Part shown: piece after piece, positions 1 through 5,964 of the stretch
Position numbering within the stretch: position 1 is the stretch's first letter
Layout of the letters: every line of letters starts with the position of its first letter
Origin: Limnohabitans sp.
GTDB lineage: Bacteria > Pseudomonadota > Gammaproteobacteria > Burkholderiales > Burkholderiaceae_C
Reading direction: 5' to 3'
DNA length: 5,964 bases
NCBI GenBank assembly: GCA_009693225.1
Contig: SHXP01000145.1
Location: 1-5,964 of the forward strand
Position numbers and translations under genes: made by a program
Notes under the pieces: model-generated
Told to the model about the DNA's origin: nothing
Database searches by the model: none
What the model saw: the letters and a program-made list of their open reading frames with translations, nothing else

Positions 1-1350
1 GTGAAGTGAAAACGGAATGATGTTGGTGCCCTTGGAATGTTTACCGTCGGTGCGCTCGTACATCCACGCAAGGCGATCGGTGATGGTCTGGTTTTGCACC
101 TGGTCTGAGGGCAGTTTCAAGCCGCCGTGAATCAGATCGACCAGCCACAGCGCGCCGATTTCACGATTAAGCTGGCTGAAGAAAGAAGAGTTGTAGCCAT
201 TGAATGCCAGGCGCGGCACTGCCACCGGGGTCATTGAGCGGTAAAGACGGAAATTTCCGTCGTTGTCGGTGATGCGACTCATCAGTGAAGCTGACAAAAA
301 CGGAACCGTCTGCTGCCAGCCGGTACCGCAAACGACCATGTCTGCCGGAACTTTTTCACCATCGGAGAGCTCGGCAAACCGGCCGCTTGAACCGGCAGAC
401 AGACCTGTAATGTGCGTTTTTTTATTCACCGTGATCTTTTTAGCCGCCACACTCTCAAAAAATCCGTCCGTCACCAGGCTGACCGTGCTGCGCGCAATCG
501 TCTCGAAAGGCTGAGCGGGCAATAAATCGAGTTGTTTGAGTTTGCACTGTGTGGTGACGACCCATTGCACCTGGGAGCTCATGGAATTGCGCATCGGCTT
601 GCCCACGCGGTGCAGAAATTTTTCAAAACCGCTGAGCGTGATGTATTTGAACAAACCTTCGCCCATGCGTGTCAGCAGCAGGTACTTGTAATTCAGCACG
701 TTCATCAGCATCTTGGGCACTTTCCAGATCAGTTGCCTGACCACCACCCGGGTCGATGCCGCCTTGTCGCAAACCGCTTGCGCCACATCGCACGAGGATT
801 TGCCATAACCGACAACTAGCAGGTGCTTGTTACTCACGATATTGACGTCCGTCAGCTGGCTGGTATGGCAGATTTGACCGCCGGCAGCCAGAAACTCGTC
901 CTGCCGGTCAAAGTGAGGCACCATAGGCTGCGAAAAGATGCCGTTGCAGACCACCAGGTAATCGAACTGATGCGTCTGCTCCTGCCTGTTTTCTGTGCCC
1001 CGTGTCTTGACTTGCCAGCCCGGCAGTTGCTCATCAAGTTGGGCGTCTATCACTTCGGTATTGAGTTGTATCGATGCGTCCAGTTTGAAATGACTGGCAT
1101 AGCTCGCCAGGTAGCGCTGAACCTGTTCGCCGCTGGGCCATTCCGGGTAGTCGGCGGGATAGGGGTAATCGGACAAGGCGTAGGTGTCACACACATTCTG
1201 CGTGGTCAACCCGGGATAACGCCTAGACGCGCTCCAGACACCGCCGACATCTGCCTGTTTTTCAAAAACGCTAACCTGATGGCCGAAAGACTGGAATACC
1301 TTGGCGGTACTCAAGCCGGCAAAGCCTGCTCCGATGATGGCTACTTTCAT
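1..1350 (-). CDS. Flavin-containing monooxygenase (FMO/Baeyer-Villiger-like), C-terminus cut by window edge
   Basis: The frame is open for 450 codons from the ATG at 1350 to the left edge, with no stop seen; relatives are usually somewhat longer, so only the C-terminal end is missing. The N-terminal Rossmann FAD-binding motif GAGFAG is at residues 7-12, with an acidic residue (E30) at the end of the second strand. GGVW at 36-39 and RRYPGLTT at 43-50 resemble the FMO/BVMO region after the FAD fold. A degenerate FxGxxxHxxx-type stretch ends in CHTSQL at 161-166. The second, NADP-binding Rossmann motif is GYGKSS at 181-186, and CGTGW at 341-345 matches the late ATG-type motif. The expected reaction is NADPH- and O2-dependent oxygenation of a ketone or a soft nucleophile in the cytoplasm. 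The spacing between GGxW and YPG is one residue longer than in the type I BVMO fingerprint, so BVMO versus FMO activity is open. It lies directly behind the broken SDR, which suggests an alcohol-to-ketone-to-ester sequence (inference). An in-frame ATG at 1356 exists, but the GGAG spacing favours 1350. Confidence 0.93.
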   Translation of the reverse strand, partial: MKVAIIGAGFAGLSTAKVFQSFGHQVSVFEKQADVGGVWSASRRYPGLTTQNVCDTYALSDYPYPADYPEWPSGEQVQRYLASYASHFKLDASIQLNTEVIDAQLDEQLPGWQVKTRGTENRQEQTHQFDYLVVCNGIFSQPMVPHFDRQDEFLAAGGQICHTSQLTDVNIVSNKHLLVVGYGKSSCDVAQAVCDKAASTRVVVRQLIWKVPKMLMNVLNYKYLLLTRMGEGLFKYITLSGFEKFLHRVGKPMRNSMSSQVQWVVTTQCKLKQLDLLPAQPFETIARSTVSLVTDGFFESVAAKKITVNKKTHITGLSAGSSGRFAELSDGEKVPADMVVCGTGWQQTVPFLSASLMSRITDNDGNFRLYRSMTPVAVPRLAFNGYNSSFFSQLNREIGALWLVDLIHGGLKLPSDQVQNQTITDRLAWMYERTDGKHSKGTNIIPFSLH

Positions 1351-1356
1351 GTGCAT

Positions 1357-2150
1357 TTACTCCATTAATTTGGGTATGGCAGGAACATAAGACTCGGGGC
1401 CCATGGCGCTGTAACCCCCGTCGACAGCGTAATCGGCACCGGTGACAAAACTGGCGTGGTCGGAGCATAAAAACAAAACCACTTGTGCGACTTCTTGAGG
1501 GTCGCCGACGCGGCGGGGCAGATGAAACGGGGCGGCCACGGCATCGGTCTTGGCGCGGTTGCCTTCAGTCAGCTGGTCCATGATCGCCGACCAGGTCCAG
1601 CCCGGCGATACGCTGTTGACGCGTATGTTGTCAGGTGCAAGGTCCATGGCCATATTGCGGGTCAGCTGCACTAGGGCCGCCTTGCCGGTGGGGTAAAGCC
1701 AGCGACCGGTTTGCGCCACTTTGGACGATATGCTGGTGAAGTTGACCACCGCATCGCCACCTGCGGTTTTCAAATGCGGCAGCGCTGTTTTCAACAGAGC
1801 ATGGCGGCACTGGCCACATTCACGTTGAGTGAGGTCATCCAGTCAGCGCGCGAGGCATTCAATCCGTCGTCCACGTAACTGTAGGCCAGGTTCACCAGGA
1901 TATTCACACCGCCGAAGCGTTTCACGGTTTCATCCACACAGATCTGCAACTGAGCGTCGTCTGTGATGTTGGTCTGGCTGAACCATACATCCTCACCGCA
2001 GGAAGCGGCCAGAGCCTGTCCGCGCTAGCGGTCAATGTCGGCGACCGTGACTTTGACGCCTTCAGATTGCAACGCTTTGACGACGGCTGCACCGATCAGG
2101 GTAGCCCCGCCTGTGACAATAGCTGTTTTACCAGCCAGACCTTTGAACAT
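1357..2150 (-). pseudogene. Short-chain dehydrogenase/reductase (SDR), broken by a stop codon and a frameshift
   Basis: Classical SDR, about 263-264 residues if repaired, expected to interconvert an alcohol and a ketone with NAD(P)(H). The ATG at 2150 opens MFKGLAGKTAIVTGG, with the nucleotide-binding motif TGGATLIG at residues 13-20. Codon 42 is TAG (2027-2025). After it the same frame stays open and SDR-like to a TGA at 1793-1791. From TTG at 1794 a different frame carries the C-terminal half: the catalytic Ser (1734-1732), the YPTGK motif with Tyr (1695-1693) and Lys (1683-1681), then the RVNSVSPG segment and the C-terminal VDGGYSAMG. The Ser to Tyr distance is the canonical 13 residues. 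The frame change is a loss of one base or a gain of two; the usual spacing from the helix Asn to the following Lys slightly favours two extra bases. The usual NNAG reads NLAY (87-90), which is unusual. Everything else looks conserved, so the damage is recent or is a sequencing/assembly error. It sits directly before the monooxygenase and was probably its alcohol-oxidising partner (inference). A start 27 codons upstream is possible. Confidence 0.85.
1360..1363 (-). promoter_or_regulatory. Shine-Dalgarno site of the monooxygenase, inside the SDR 3' end
   Basis: GGAG on the minus strand lies within the last sense codons of the upstream SDR. It is 9 bases from the ATG at 1350 but only 3 bases from the in-frame ATG at 1356, so it decides the start in favour of 1350. 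The SDR stop codon TAA (1359-1357) sits between the site and the start, a layout typical of translational coupling. Confidence 0.6.
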
Positions 2151-2167
2151 GGTTTCTCTTTTTGAGC

Positions 2168-2196
2168 AAAATAGAGCAGGGTATCTGACACGGCAA
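2168..2196 (-). promoter_or_regulatory. Possible sigma-70 promoter for the SDR-monooxygenase pair
   Basis: Reading the minus strand, TTGCCG (2196-2191) and TATTTT (2173-2168) are separated by 17 bases; each matches 4 of 6 consensus positions. Transcription would begin around 2161, leaving a leader of only about 11 bases before the ATG at 2150, just enough for the AAGAG site. Matches of this quality also occur by chance. Confidence 0.2.
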
Positions 2197-2223
2197 ACCG
2201 CAGACAGTGGCTTACTGAACAAT

Positions 2224-2309
2224 TCTGTCATAGTAGTCCTTTTGCATTTACAGGCGCGTAATGACACACCATTCAAAAAAACCTCCCCGGTGGCGGGCGG
2301 ATCTGTCAT
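2224..2309. repeat. Repeated TGTCAT motif in the divergent promoter region
   Basis: TCTGTCAT occurs at 2224-2231 and 2302-2309 as an 8-base direct repeat, and the inverse ATGACA at 2261-2266 lies between them. The first copy overlaps the alternative SDR start codon. The layout could be operator half-sites for a shared regulator, but the motif is short and chance is not excluded. Confidence 0.3.
2229..2242 (-). promoter_or_regulatory. Alternative upstream start for the broken SDR with a strong Shine-Dalgarno site
   Basis: On the minus strand AAAGGA (2242-2237) stands 5 bases before an ATG (2231-2229). This ATG is in frame with the SDR start at 2150 and adds 27 residues beginning MTELFSKPLSAV. 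The site is a better match than the AAGAG (2160-2156) before the 2150 ATG. However, the added residues do not look like SDR sequence, whereas MFKGLAGKTAIVTGG is a textbook SDR N-terminus, so 2150 is preferred on family grounds. Confidence 0.35.
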
Positions 2310-2366
2310 CCATGTGGCAGCCCAGGGCCTCAAACACAGTTACATTGCCTTTTTAAGCCTTAACCC

Positions 2367-4181
2367 ATGCAATTACGCCAACAAACCGACTTTCTCTTGT
2401 ACGAATGGCTTCAGGTTGAGCAACTGAACCGACGCGGGCGTTTCAGCGACCATTCACGCGAAACCTTTGACGCGGTGCTCGACACCTGTGAGCGCATCGC
2501 CCGGGAAAAATACGCGCCCTTCAACCGGACGGTAGACATTGAAGAGCCTGTTTTTGACGGTGAAAAAGTCATTTTACCGGCCTGCACACAGCACGCTCTG
2601 GACGCTTATGCCGCCAGTGGCATGCTCAGTGCCGCGCAGGATTACGACATCGGCGGTATGCAATTGCCTTACACAGTGGAAGCGGCTGCGAATGCATTTT
2701 TTGCCTGCGCATCGGTCAGCATCGGCGCCAGCATGCTGACGGTGGCGAATGCCAATTTACTGATGGCATACGCCAGCGATTTGCAAAAAAAGGTGTTTGC
2801 GCTGAATGAATTCTCAGGCCGGTTTGCCGGAACCATGTGTCTGTCAGAGCCGCAGGCGGGTTCTTCGCTGTCGGATGTTGCTACCCGTGCCACGCCCGAC
2901 GGCGCTGACCATGCTGACGACCCCCTGGGTCCGCGCTACCGATTGCGCGGCAATAAGATGTGGATTTCCACCGGTGACCATGAATTGACTGAGAACATCG
3001 TGCACTTGGTGCTGGCCAAAATCCCCGATGAAGACGGCAAGCCCGTCGCCGGCACCAAGGGCATTTCGCTGTTCATCGCGCCCAAACATTTGGTGAATGA
3101 ACAAGGTGAATTGACAGGCGAGCGCAACGATGTGGCCCTGGCCGGTTTGAATCACAAACTCGGCTGGCGCGGCACCGTCAATACCTTGCTGAATTTCGGC
3201 GAAGGCCGCTCTCCGGTGCGCGGCAGCCCCGGCGCCATCGGCTATCTGGTGGGCAAACCCGGCGAAGGCCTCAAGTGCATGTTCCACATGATGAACGAGG
3301 CGCGCATCGGTGTCGGCCTGGCAGCCACCATGCTGGGCCTGGCAGGCTATTACGCCTCGCTGGACTATGCCCGCACACGCACCCAGGGCAGACCGGTTGG
3401 CCTGGCCGGCAAAGACCCGTCGCAGCCGCCCGTCCGGTTGATAGAGCACACCGACATCAAACGCATGCTGTTGGCGCAAAAGGCTTATGGCGAAGGTGCG
3501 CTGGCACTGGCTTTGTACTGCGCGCGCCTTGTCGATGAGTTGCACACCGGCGAACCGGATCAAAAGCACGACGCGCAATGGCTGCTCGAAGTACTCACAC
3601 CGATTGTGAAAAGCTGGCCCAGCGAATGGTGCCTGGAAGCTAACAGCCTGGCCATACAAATCCACGGCGGCTATGGCTATACTCGCGATTTCCCGGTCGA
3701 GCAGTATTGGCGCGATAACCGCTTGAACATGATCCACGAAGGCACGCACGGGATACAGGCCATGGATTTGCTCGGCCGCAAAGTGCTGATGGACAACGGG
3801 TCGGGTTTGCAGATCCTTGGCAAACGCATGCTGGCTACTTGCGACAGGGCGATAAGCGCGGTTCAAAAGCAGCAAGCTGCGGCATTACAAAAGGCCTGGG
3901 CCCACGTGCTGCAAGCCACCGCTGAGGCATGGCTGGGCCAGGACCCGGTGCTGTCGCTGGCCAATGCCGTGCCTTATTTGCAGGCTTTCGGACACACTGT
4001 GCTGGCCTGGATCTGGCTGGATTTGTCTTTGGCCAGCCAGGGCAGTGATAAGGCCAGCCTGGGAAGACGCCATGCCTGTCAGTATTTTTTCAATTACGAA
4101 TTACCGAAAACCGGTGCCTGGCTGAACGTGGTGCAATCACGGGACGCCACCTGCGCCGACATGCCCGAAAACGCTTTTTGA
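2367..4181 (+). CDS. Acyl-CoA dehydrogenase, long (about 600-residue) subfamily
   Basis: A 604-residue FAD enzyme that introduces an alpha,beta double bond into an acyl-CoA, passing electrons to electron-transfer flavoprotein. The order of parts is an N-terminal extension with MQLRQQTDFLLYEWL, the N-terminal helical domain to about 150, and the middle beta domain with TMCLSEPQAGSSLSDV (156-171) and WISTGDHE (199-206), which contact flavin and substrate. The C-terminal helical domain has MNEARIGVG (309-316), IHGGYGYTRDFPVEQYWRD (432-450) and IHEGTHGIQA (456-465). E458 is the likely catalytic base, by analogy with the EGT motif of the 3-methylmercaptopropionyl-CoA dehydrogenase (DmdC)-like group. 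An extra C-terminal domain runs from about 475, which explains the length of 600 rather than 380-400. An in-frame TAA at 2361-2363 fixes this as the first possible ATG; no good Shine-Dalgarno site precedes it. It is the first gene of the rightward operon. Acyl specificity cannot be read from sequence. Confidence 0.95.
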   Translation: MQLRQQTDFLLYEWLQVEQLNRRGRFSDHSRETFDAVLDTCERIAREKYAPFNRTVDIEEPVFDGEKVILPACTQHALDAYAASGMLSAAQDYDIGGMQLPYTVEAAANAFFACASVSIGASMLTVANANLLMAYASDLQKKVFALNEFSGRFAGTMCLSEPQAGSSLSDVATRATPDGADHADDPLGPRYRLRGNKMWISTGDHELTENIVHLVLAKIPDEDGKPVAGTKGISLFIAPKHLVNEQGELTGERNDVALAGLNHKLGWRGTVNTLLNFGEGRSPVRGSPGAIGYLVGKPGEGLKCMFHMMNEARIGVGLAATMLGLAGYYASLDYARTRTQGRPVGLAGKDPSQPPVRLIEHTDIKRMLLAQKAYGEGALALALYCARLVDELHTGEPDQKHDAQWLLEVLTPIVKSWPSEWCLEANSLAIQIHGGYGYTRDFPVEQYWRDNRLNMIHEGTHGIQAMDLLGRKVLMDNGSGLQILGKRMLATCDRAISAVQKQQAAALQKAWAHVLQATAEAWLGQDPVLSLANAVPYLQAFGHTVLAWIWLDLSLASQGSDKASLGRRHACQYFFNYELPKTGAWLNVVQSRDATCADMPENAF

Positions 4182-4209
4182 TCCGCCATTTTTTTAACGG
4201 AAGCACGCC

Positions 4210-5001
4210 ATGACACGTACAGTGAAACAACTCTTTGATTTGACCGGCAAGACCGCCCTGGTAACCGGCGGCTCGCGCGGACTCGGACTGCAACTCGCGC
4301 AATCCCTGGGCGAGGCGGGCGCGAGCATCATGCTCAGCTCGCGCAAGGCATCTGACCTGGAAGCATCCTCGGCCGTGTTGAAAGCTGCCGGCATCGATGT
4401 GCAGTGGATCGCCGCTGACTGCGCAGACGAAAAAGACATTCACCGTCTCGCCTCAGAATCACTCAAGGCCTTCGGACATGTCGACATCCTGGTCAACAAC
4501 GCCGGTGCCGCCTGGGGCGCACCCGCCGAAGACCACCCGCTCGAAGCCTGGGACAAGGTGATGAACCTGAATGTGCGCGGTTATTTCATCCTCAGTCAGT
4601 ACATAGGCAAGCACAGCATGATCCCGCGTCACGGCGGCAGCATCATCAATGTGGCGTCCATCGCAGGTCTAGGCGGCAACCCCAGCGGCATGAAAACCCT
4701 GGCCTACAACACGTCCAAAGCGGCTGTGATCAATTTCACCCGTGCACTGGCAGGTGAATGGGGTGAGCACGGCATTCGCGTCAATGCGATCTGCCCGGGG
4801 TTTTTCCCCAGCAAAATGACCGCCGGCCTGATGAAAAGCCTGGGCGAGGAAACGCTGGCAGCCCACGCGCCTTTACGGCGCCTGGGCGACGACGAAGACC
4901 TCAAAGGTCTGGCCCTGCTGTATGCGTCTGATGCCGGCAAACACATCACCGGCCAGTGGCTGGCGGTGGACGGCGGTGTCAGCTGTATATCCGGCGGTTA
5001 A
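4210..5001 (+). CDS. Short-chain dehydrogenase/reductase (SDR), intact
   Basis: A 263-residue classical SDR expected to oxidise a secondary alcohol or reduce a ketone in the cytoplasm. The cofactor motif TGGSRGLG is at residues 19-26. SSRK at 43-46 follows the second strand with basic residues and no acidic one, which suggests NADP(H) rather than NAD(H). NNAG is at 96-99. The catalytic tyrosine motif YNTSK is at 166-170. The serine is probably S150 in NVASIAG; the distance to Tyr is 16 rather than 13 because of an insertion (GGNPSGMKT), a variant I associate with RhlG- and gluconate-5-dehydrogenase-like SDRs. RVNAICPG (190-197) and VDGG (253-256) complete the fold. The ATG has a CGGAAG site at 4198-4203. 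It begins 28 bases after the acyl-CoA dehydrogenase stop and is probably co-transcribed. In this setting a 3-hydroxyacyl-CoA or cyclic alcohol substrate is reasonable but unproven. Confidence 0.95.
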   Translation: MTRTVKQLFDLTGKTALVTGGSRGLGLQLAQSLGEAGASIMLSSRKASDLEASSAVLKAAGIDVQWIAADCADEKDIHRLASESLKAFGHVDILVNNAGAAWGAPAEDHPLEAWDKVMNLNVRGYFILSQYIGKHSMIPRHGGSIINVASIAGLGGNPSGMKTLAYNTSKAAVINFTRALAGEWGEHGIRVNAICPGFFPSKMTAGLMKSLGEETLAAHAPLRRLGDDEDLKGLALLYASDAGKHITGQWLAVDGGVSCISGG

Positions 5002-5023
5002 TTTCACTTACAACAAAATTTTC

Positions 5024-5028
5024 AGGAG
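5024..5028 (+). promoter_or_regulatory. Shine-Dalgarno site of the MDR oxidoreductase
   Basis: AGGAG lies 6 bases before the ATG at 5035, close to ideal spacing. It is the strongest ribosome binding site in the rightward operon and fixes the start of the last gene. Confidence 0.75.
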
Positions 5029-5034
5029 ACACAC

Positions 5035-5964
5035 ATGCCGCACAACCCCCAAATCCATCTCGTCAGCCGCCCCAAGGGTGAACCTCTGGCCGAGAATTTT
5101 CAATTGCTCACGCTGGAGACACCTGCGCTGCAAGACAAGCAGGTGCTGGTCAAACACGAATACCTCAGCCTTGACCCTTACATGCGCGGGCGCATGAACG
5201 ATGTCAAAAGCTACACCTTGCCTCAACCGCTCAACAGCGTGATGATCGGCGGGACGGTCGGTGAAGTGATTGAGAGCCGCCACCCGGGCTTTGCCGCCGG
5301 CGACAAAGTGGTCGGCATGGGCGGCTGGCAAACCTATAACGTGGTCGACGCCAGCGCCCCCGGCGTACTGCGCAAAATTGACACCACCCATGTGCCCATC
5401 AGCCATTACCTGGGTGCGGTCGGTATGCCCGGCGTGACCGCCTGGCACGGACTGGTGCGCATCATCGAACCCAAAGCCGGTCAGACGCTGACCGTCAGTG
5501 CAGCCAGCGGCGCGGTCGGCAGCGCTTTCGGCGCACTGGCCAAAGCGCGCGGTTGCCGCGTCATCGGCATCGCCGGCGGCAAGGACAAATGTGACTACGT
5601 TGAAAAAGAACTGGGCTTTGATGCCTGCCTTGATTACAAACAGCACAGTGATTACCTGTCGCTGTCCAGAGCTTTGAAAGAAGTGTGTCCCAACGGCATC
5701 GACGGCCATTTTGAAAACGTCGGCGGCATGGTGCTTGACGCGGTCATGTTGCGCATGAACCATTTCAGCAGCATTGCTGTCTGCGGCATGATCTCAGGCT
5801 ACAACGGCAACCCCATCCCCATGACCAATCCTTCACTGATTCTGGTCAACCGCATGAAAGTGCAGGGTTTTATCGTCAGCGAACACCCGGCCGACTGGCC
5901 TGTGGCTTTGAAAGAACTCGGCGAACTCGTGGGCAGCGGCAAATTCAAACCGCGCGAAACCGTG
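5035..5964 (+). CDS. Zinc-independent MDR-family NADP-dependent oxidoreductase, C-terminus cut by window edge
   Basis: The frame is open for 310 codons to the right edge; family members are usually about 335-345 residues, so a short C-terminal piece is missing. It belongs to the leukotriene B4 12-hydroxydehydrogenase / prostaglandin reductase / CurA-like branch of medium-chain dehydrogenases, which reduce the double bond of enones, alkenals or related compounds with NADPH. Marks are SLDPYMRGRM at 45-54, the catalytic-domain strand IGGTVGEVIES (71-81), the Rossmann segment VSAASGAVGS (154-163), GGKDK (181-185) whose lysine at 183 would bind the NADP phosphate, and HFENVGG (225-231). The zinc-ligand Cys and His pattern of alcohol dehydrogenases is absent. 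It is third in the operon, 33 bases after the SDR stop. In a ketone or terpenoid pathway it could saturate a conjugated double bond (inference). Confidence 0.93.
   Translation, partial: MPHNPQIHLVSRPKGEPLAENFQLLTLETPALQDKQVLVKHEYLSLDPYMRGRMNDVKSYTLPQPLNSVMIGGTVGEVIESRHPGFAAGDKVVGMGGWQTYNVVDASAPGVLRKIDTTHVPISHYLGAVGMPGVTAWHGLVRIIEPKAGQTLTVSAASGAVGSAFGALAKARGCRVIGIAGGKDKCDYVEKELGFDACLDYKQHSDYLSLSRALKEVCPNGIDGHFENVGGMVLDAVMLRMNHFSSIAVCGMISGYNGNPIPMTNPSLILVNRMKVQGFIVSEHPADWPVALKELGELVGSGKFKPRETV

Larger units (their letters stand above)
2151..2366. other. Divergent intergenic region between the two gene groups
   Basis: These 216 bases separate the 5' ends of the SDR (leftward) and the acyl-CoA dehydrogenase (rightward) and should hold the promoters for both arms. 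Visible content: a weak leftward promoter candidate, an alternative SDR start with a good ribosome binding site, three copies of TGTCAT in mixed orientation, and an A-tract (2274-2281) next to a GC-rich stretch. I see no convincing promoter for the rightward operon. The leftward SDR frame happens to be open through much of the region, which probably means nothing. Confidence 0.6.

Noticed and set aside
823..1368. Plus-strand open frames opposite the monooxygenase (also 263-514 and 532-819)
   Set aside because: The minus-strand monooxygenase frame is continuous through all of them and carries both Rossmann motifs; these are shadows.
2247..2276. Second leftward promoter candidate, TTGAAT and TGTAAA with an 18-base spacer
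   Set aside because: Transcription would begin at about 2240, inside the Shine-Dalgarno site of the 2231 ATG, and both boxes are only 4 of 6 matches.
2314..2330. Possible sigma-54 promoter (TGGCAG followed by GGGCC) before the acyl-CoA dehydrogenase
   Set aside because: The GG to GC spacing is one base short of the required 10 and the -12 element does not match.
2035..2427. A 130-codon plus-strand frame spanning the divergent region
   Set aside because: It overlaps the SDR 5' end in antisense and the acyl-CoA dehydrogenase start in another frame, and has no family resemblance.
2844..3875. A 343-codon open frame on the minus strand opposite the acyl-CoA dehydrogenase
   Set aside because: It lies fully antisense to a gene with clear family motifs, has a low-complexity Ala/His/Gln-rich composition typical of a shadow frame, and shows no domain I recognise.
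4182..4209. T-rich gap between the acyl-CoA dehydrogenase and the second SDR as a terminator
   Set aside because: Only a four-base TCCG/CGGA pairing around the T-run is visible, and the Ts lie in the loop rather than after a stem; it fits an ordinary operon gap.
5008..5763. A 251-codon open frame on the minus strand opposite the MDR oxidoreductase
   Set aside because: It is antisense to a well-supported gene with a strong ribosome binding site, and its His/Ala/Asp-rich composition is that of a shadow frame.

Overview
The window looks like a stretch of a moderately GC-rich proteobacterial chromosome or metagenomic contig. Beta- or gammaproteobacterial origin is my best guess, from the overall style of the acyl-CoA dehydrogenase and SDR proteins; no rRNA or other taxonomic marker is present. 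It is almost fully coding and holds five genes of lipid, ketone or alcohol oxidation. They form two divergent groups around a 216-bp intergenic region (2151-2366). Both outermost genes run off the window.

Left arm, minus strand: a short-chain dehydrogenase/reductase (SDR) gene (2150 to 1357) is followed directly by an FAD/NADP-dependent flavin monooxygenase of the FMO/Baeyer-Villiger type (1350 to beyond position 1). The SDR reading frame is broken twice, by an in-frame TAG at codon 42 and by a frameshift near 1792-1800, yet its catalytic Ser-Tyr-Lys residues and the rest of its sequence are well preserved. This suggests a recent pseudogene, or errors in the assembly. The monooxygenase frame is open for all 450 visible codons. 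Its ribosome binding site lies inside the last codons of the SDR, so the pair looks built for translational coupling.

Right arm, plus strand: a roughly 600-residue acyl-CoA dehydrogenase (2367-4181), a second, intact SDR (4210-5001) and a zinc-independent MDR-family NADP-dependent oxidoreductase (5035 to beyond 5964). The gaps are 28 and 33 bp with recognisable Shine-Dalgarno sites before the second and third genes, so this is probably one operon.

Together the set (alcohol-oxidising SDR, ketone-oxygenating flavoprotein, acyl-CoA dehydrogenase, another SDR, enoyl/alkenal reductase-like MDR) resembles a catabolic island for an alicyclic, terpenoid-like or branched ketone/alcohol. The substrate cannot be read from the sequence. 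I see no mobile element, CRISPR array, tRNA, rRNA or convincing terminator. The most notable observations are the doubly broken SDR in an otherwise intact cluster, its two competing start sites, and repeated TGTCAT motifs in the divergent promoter region.
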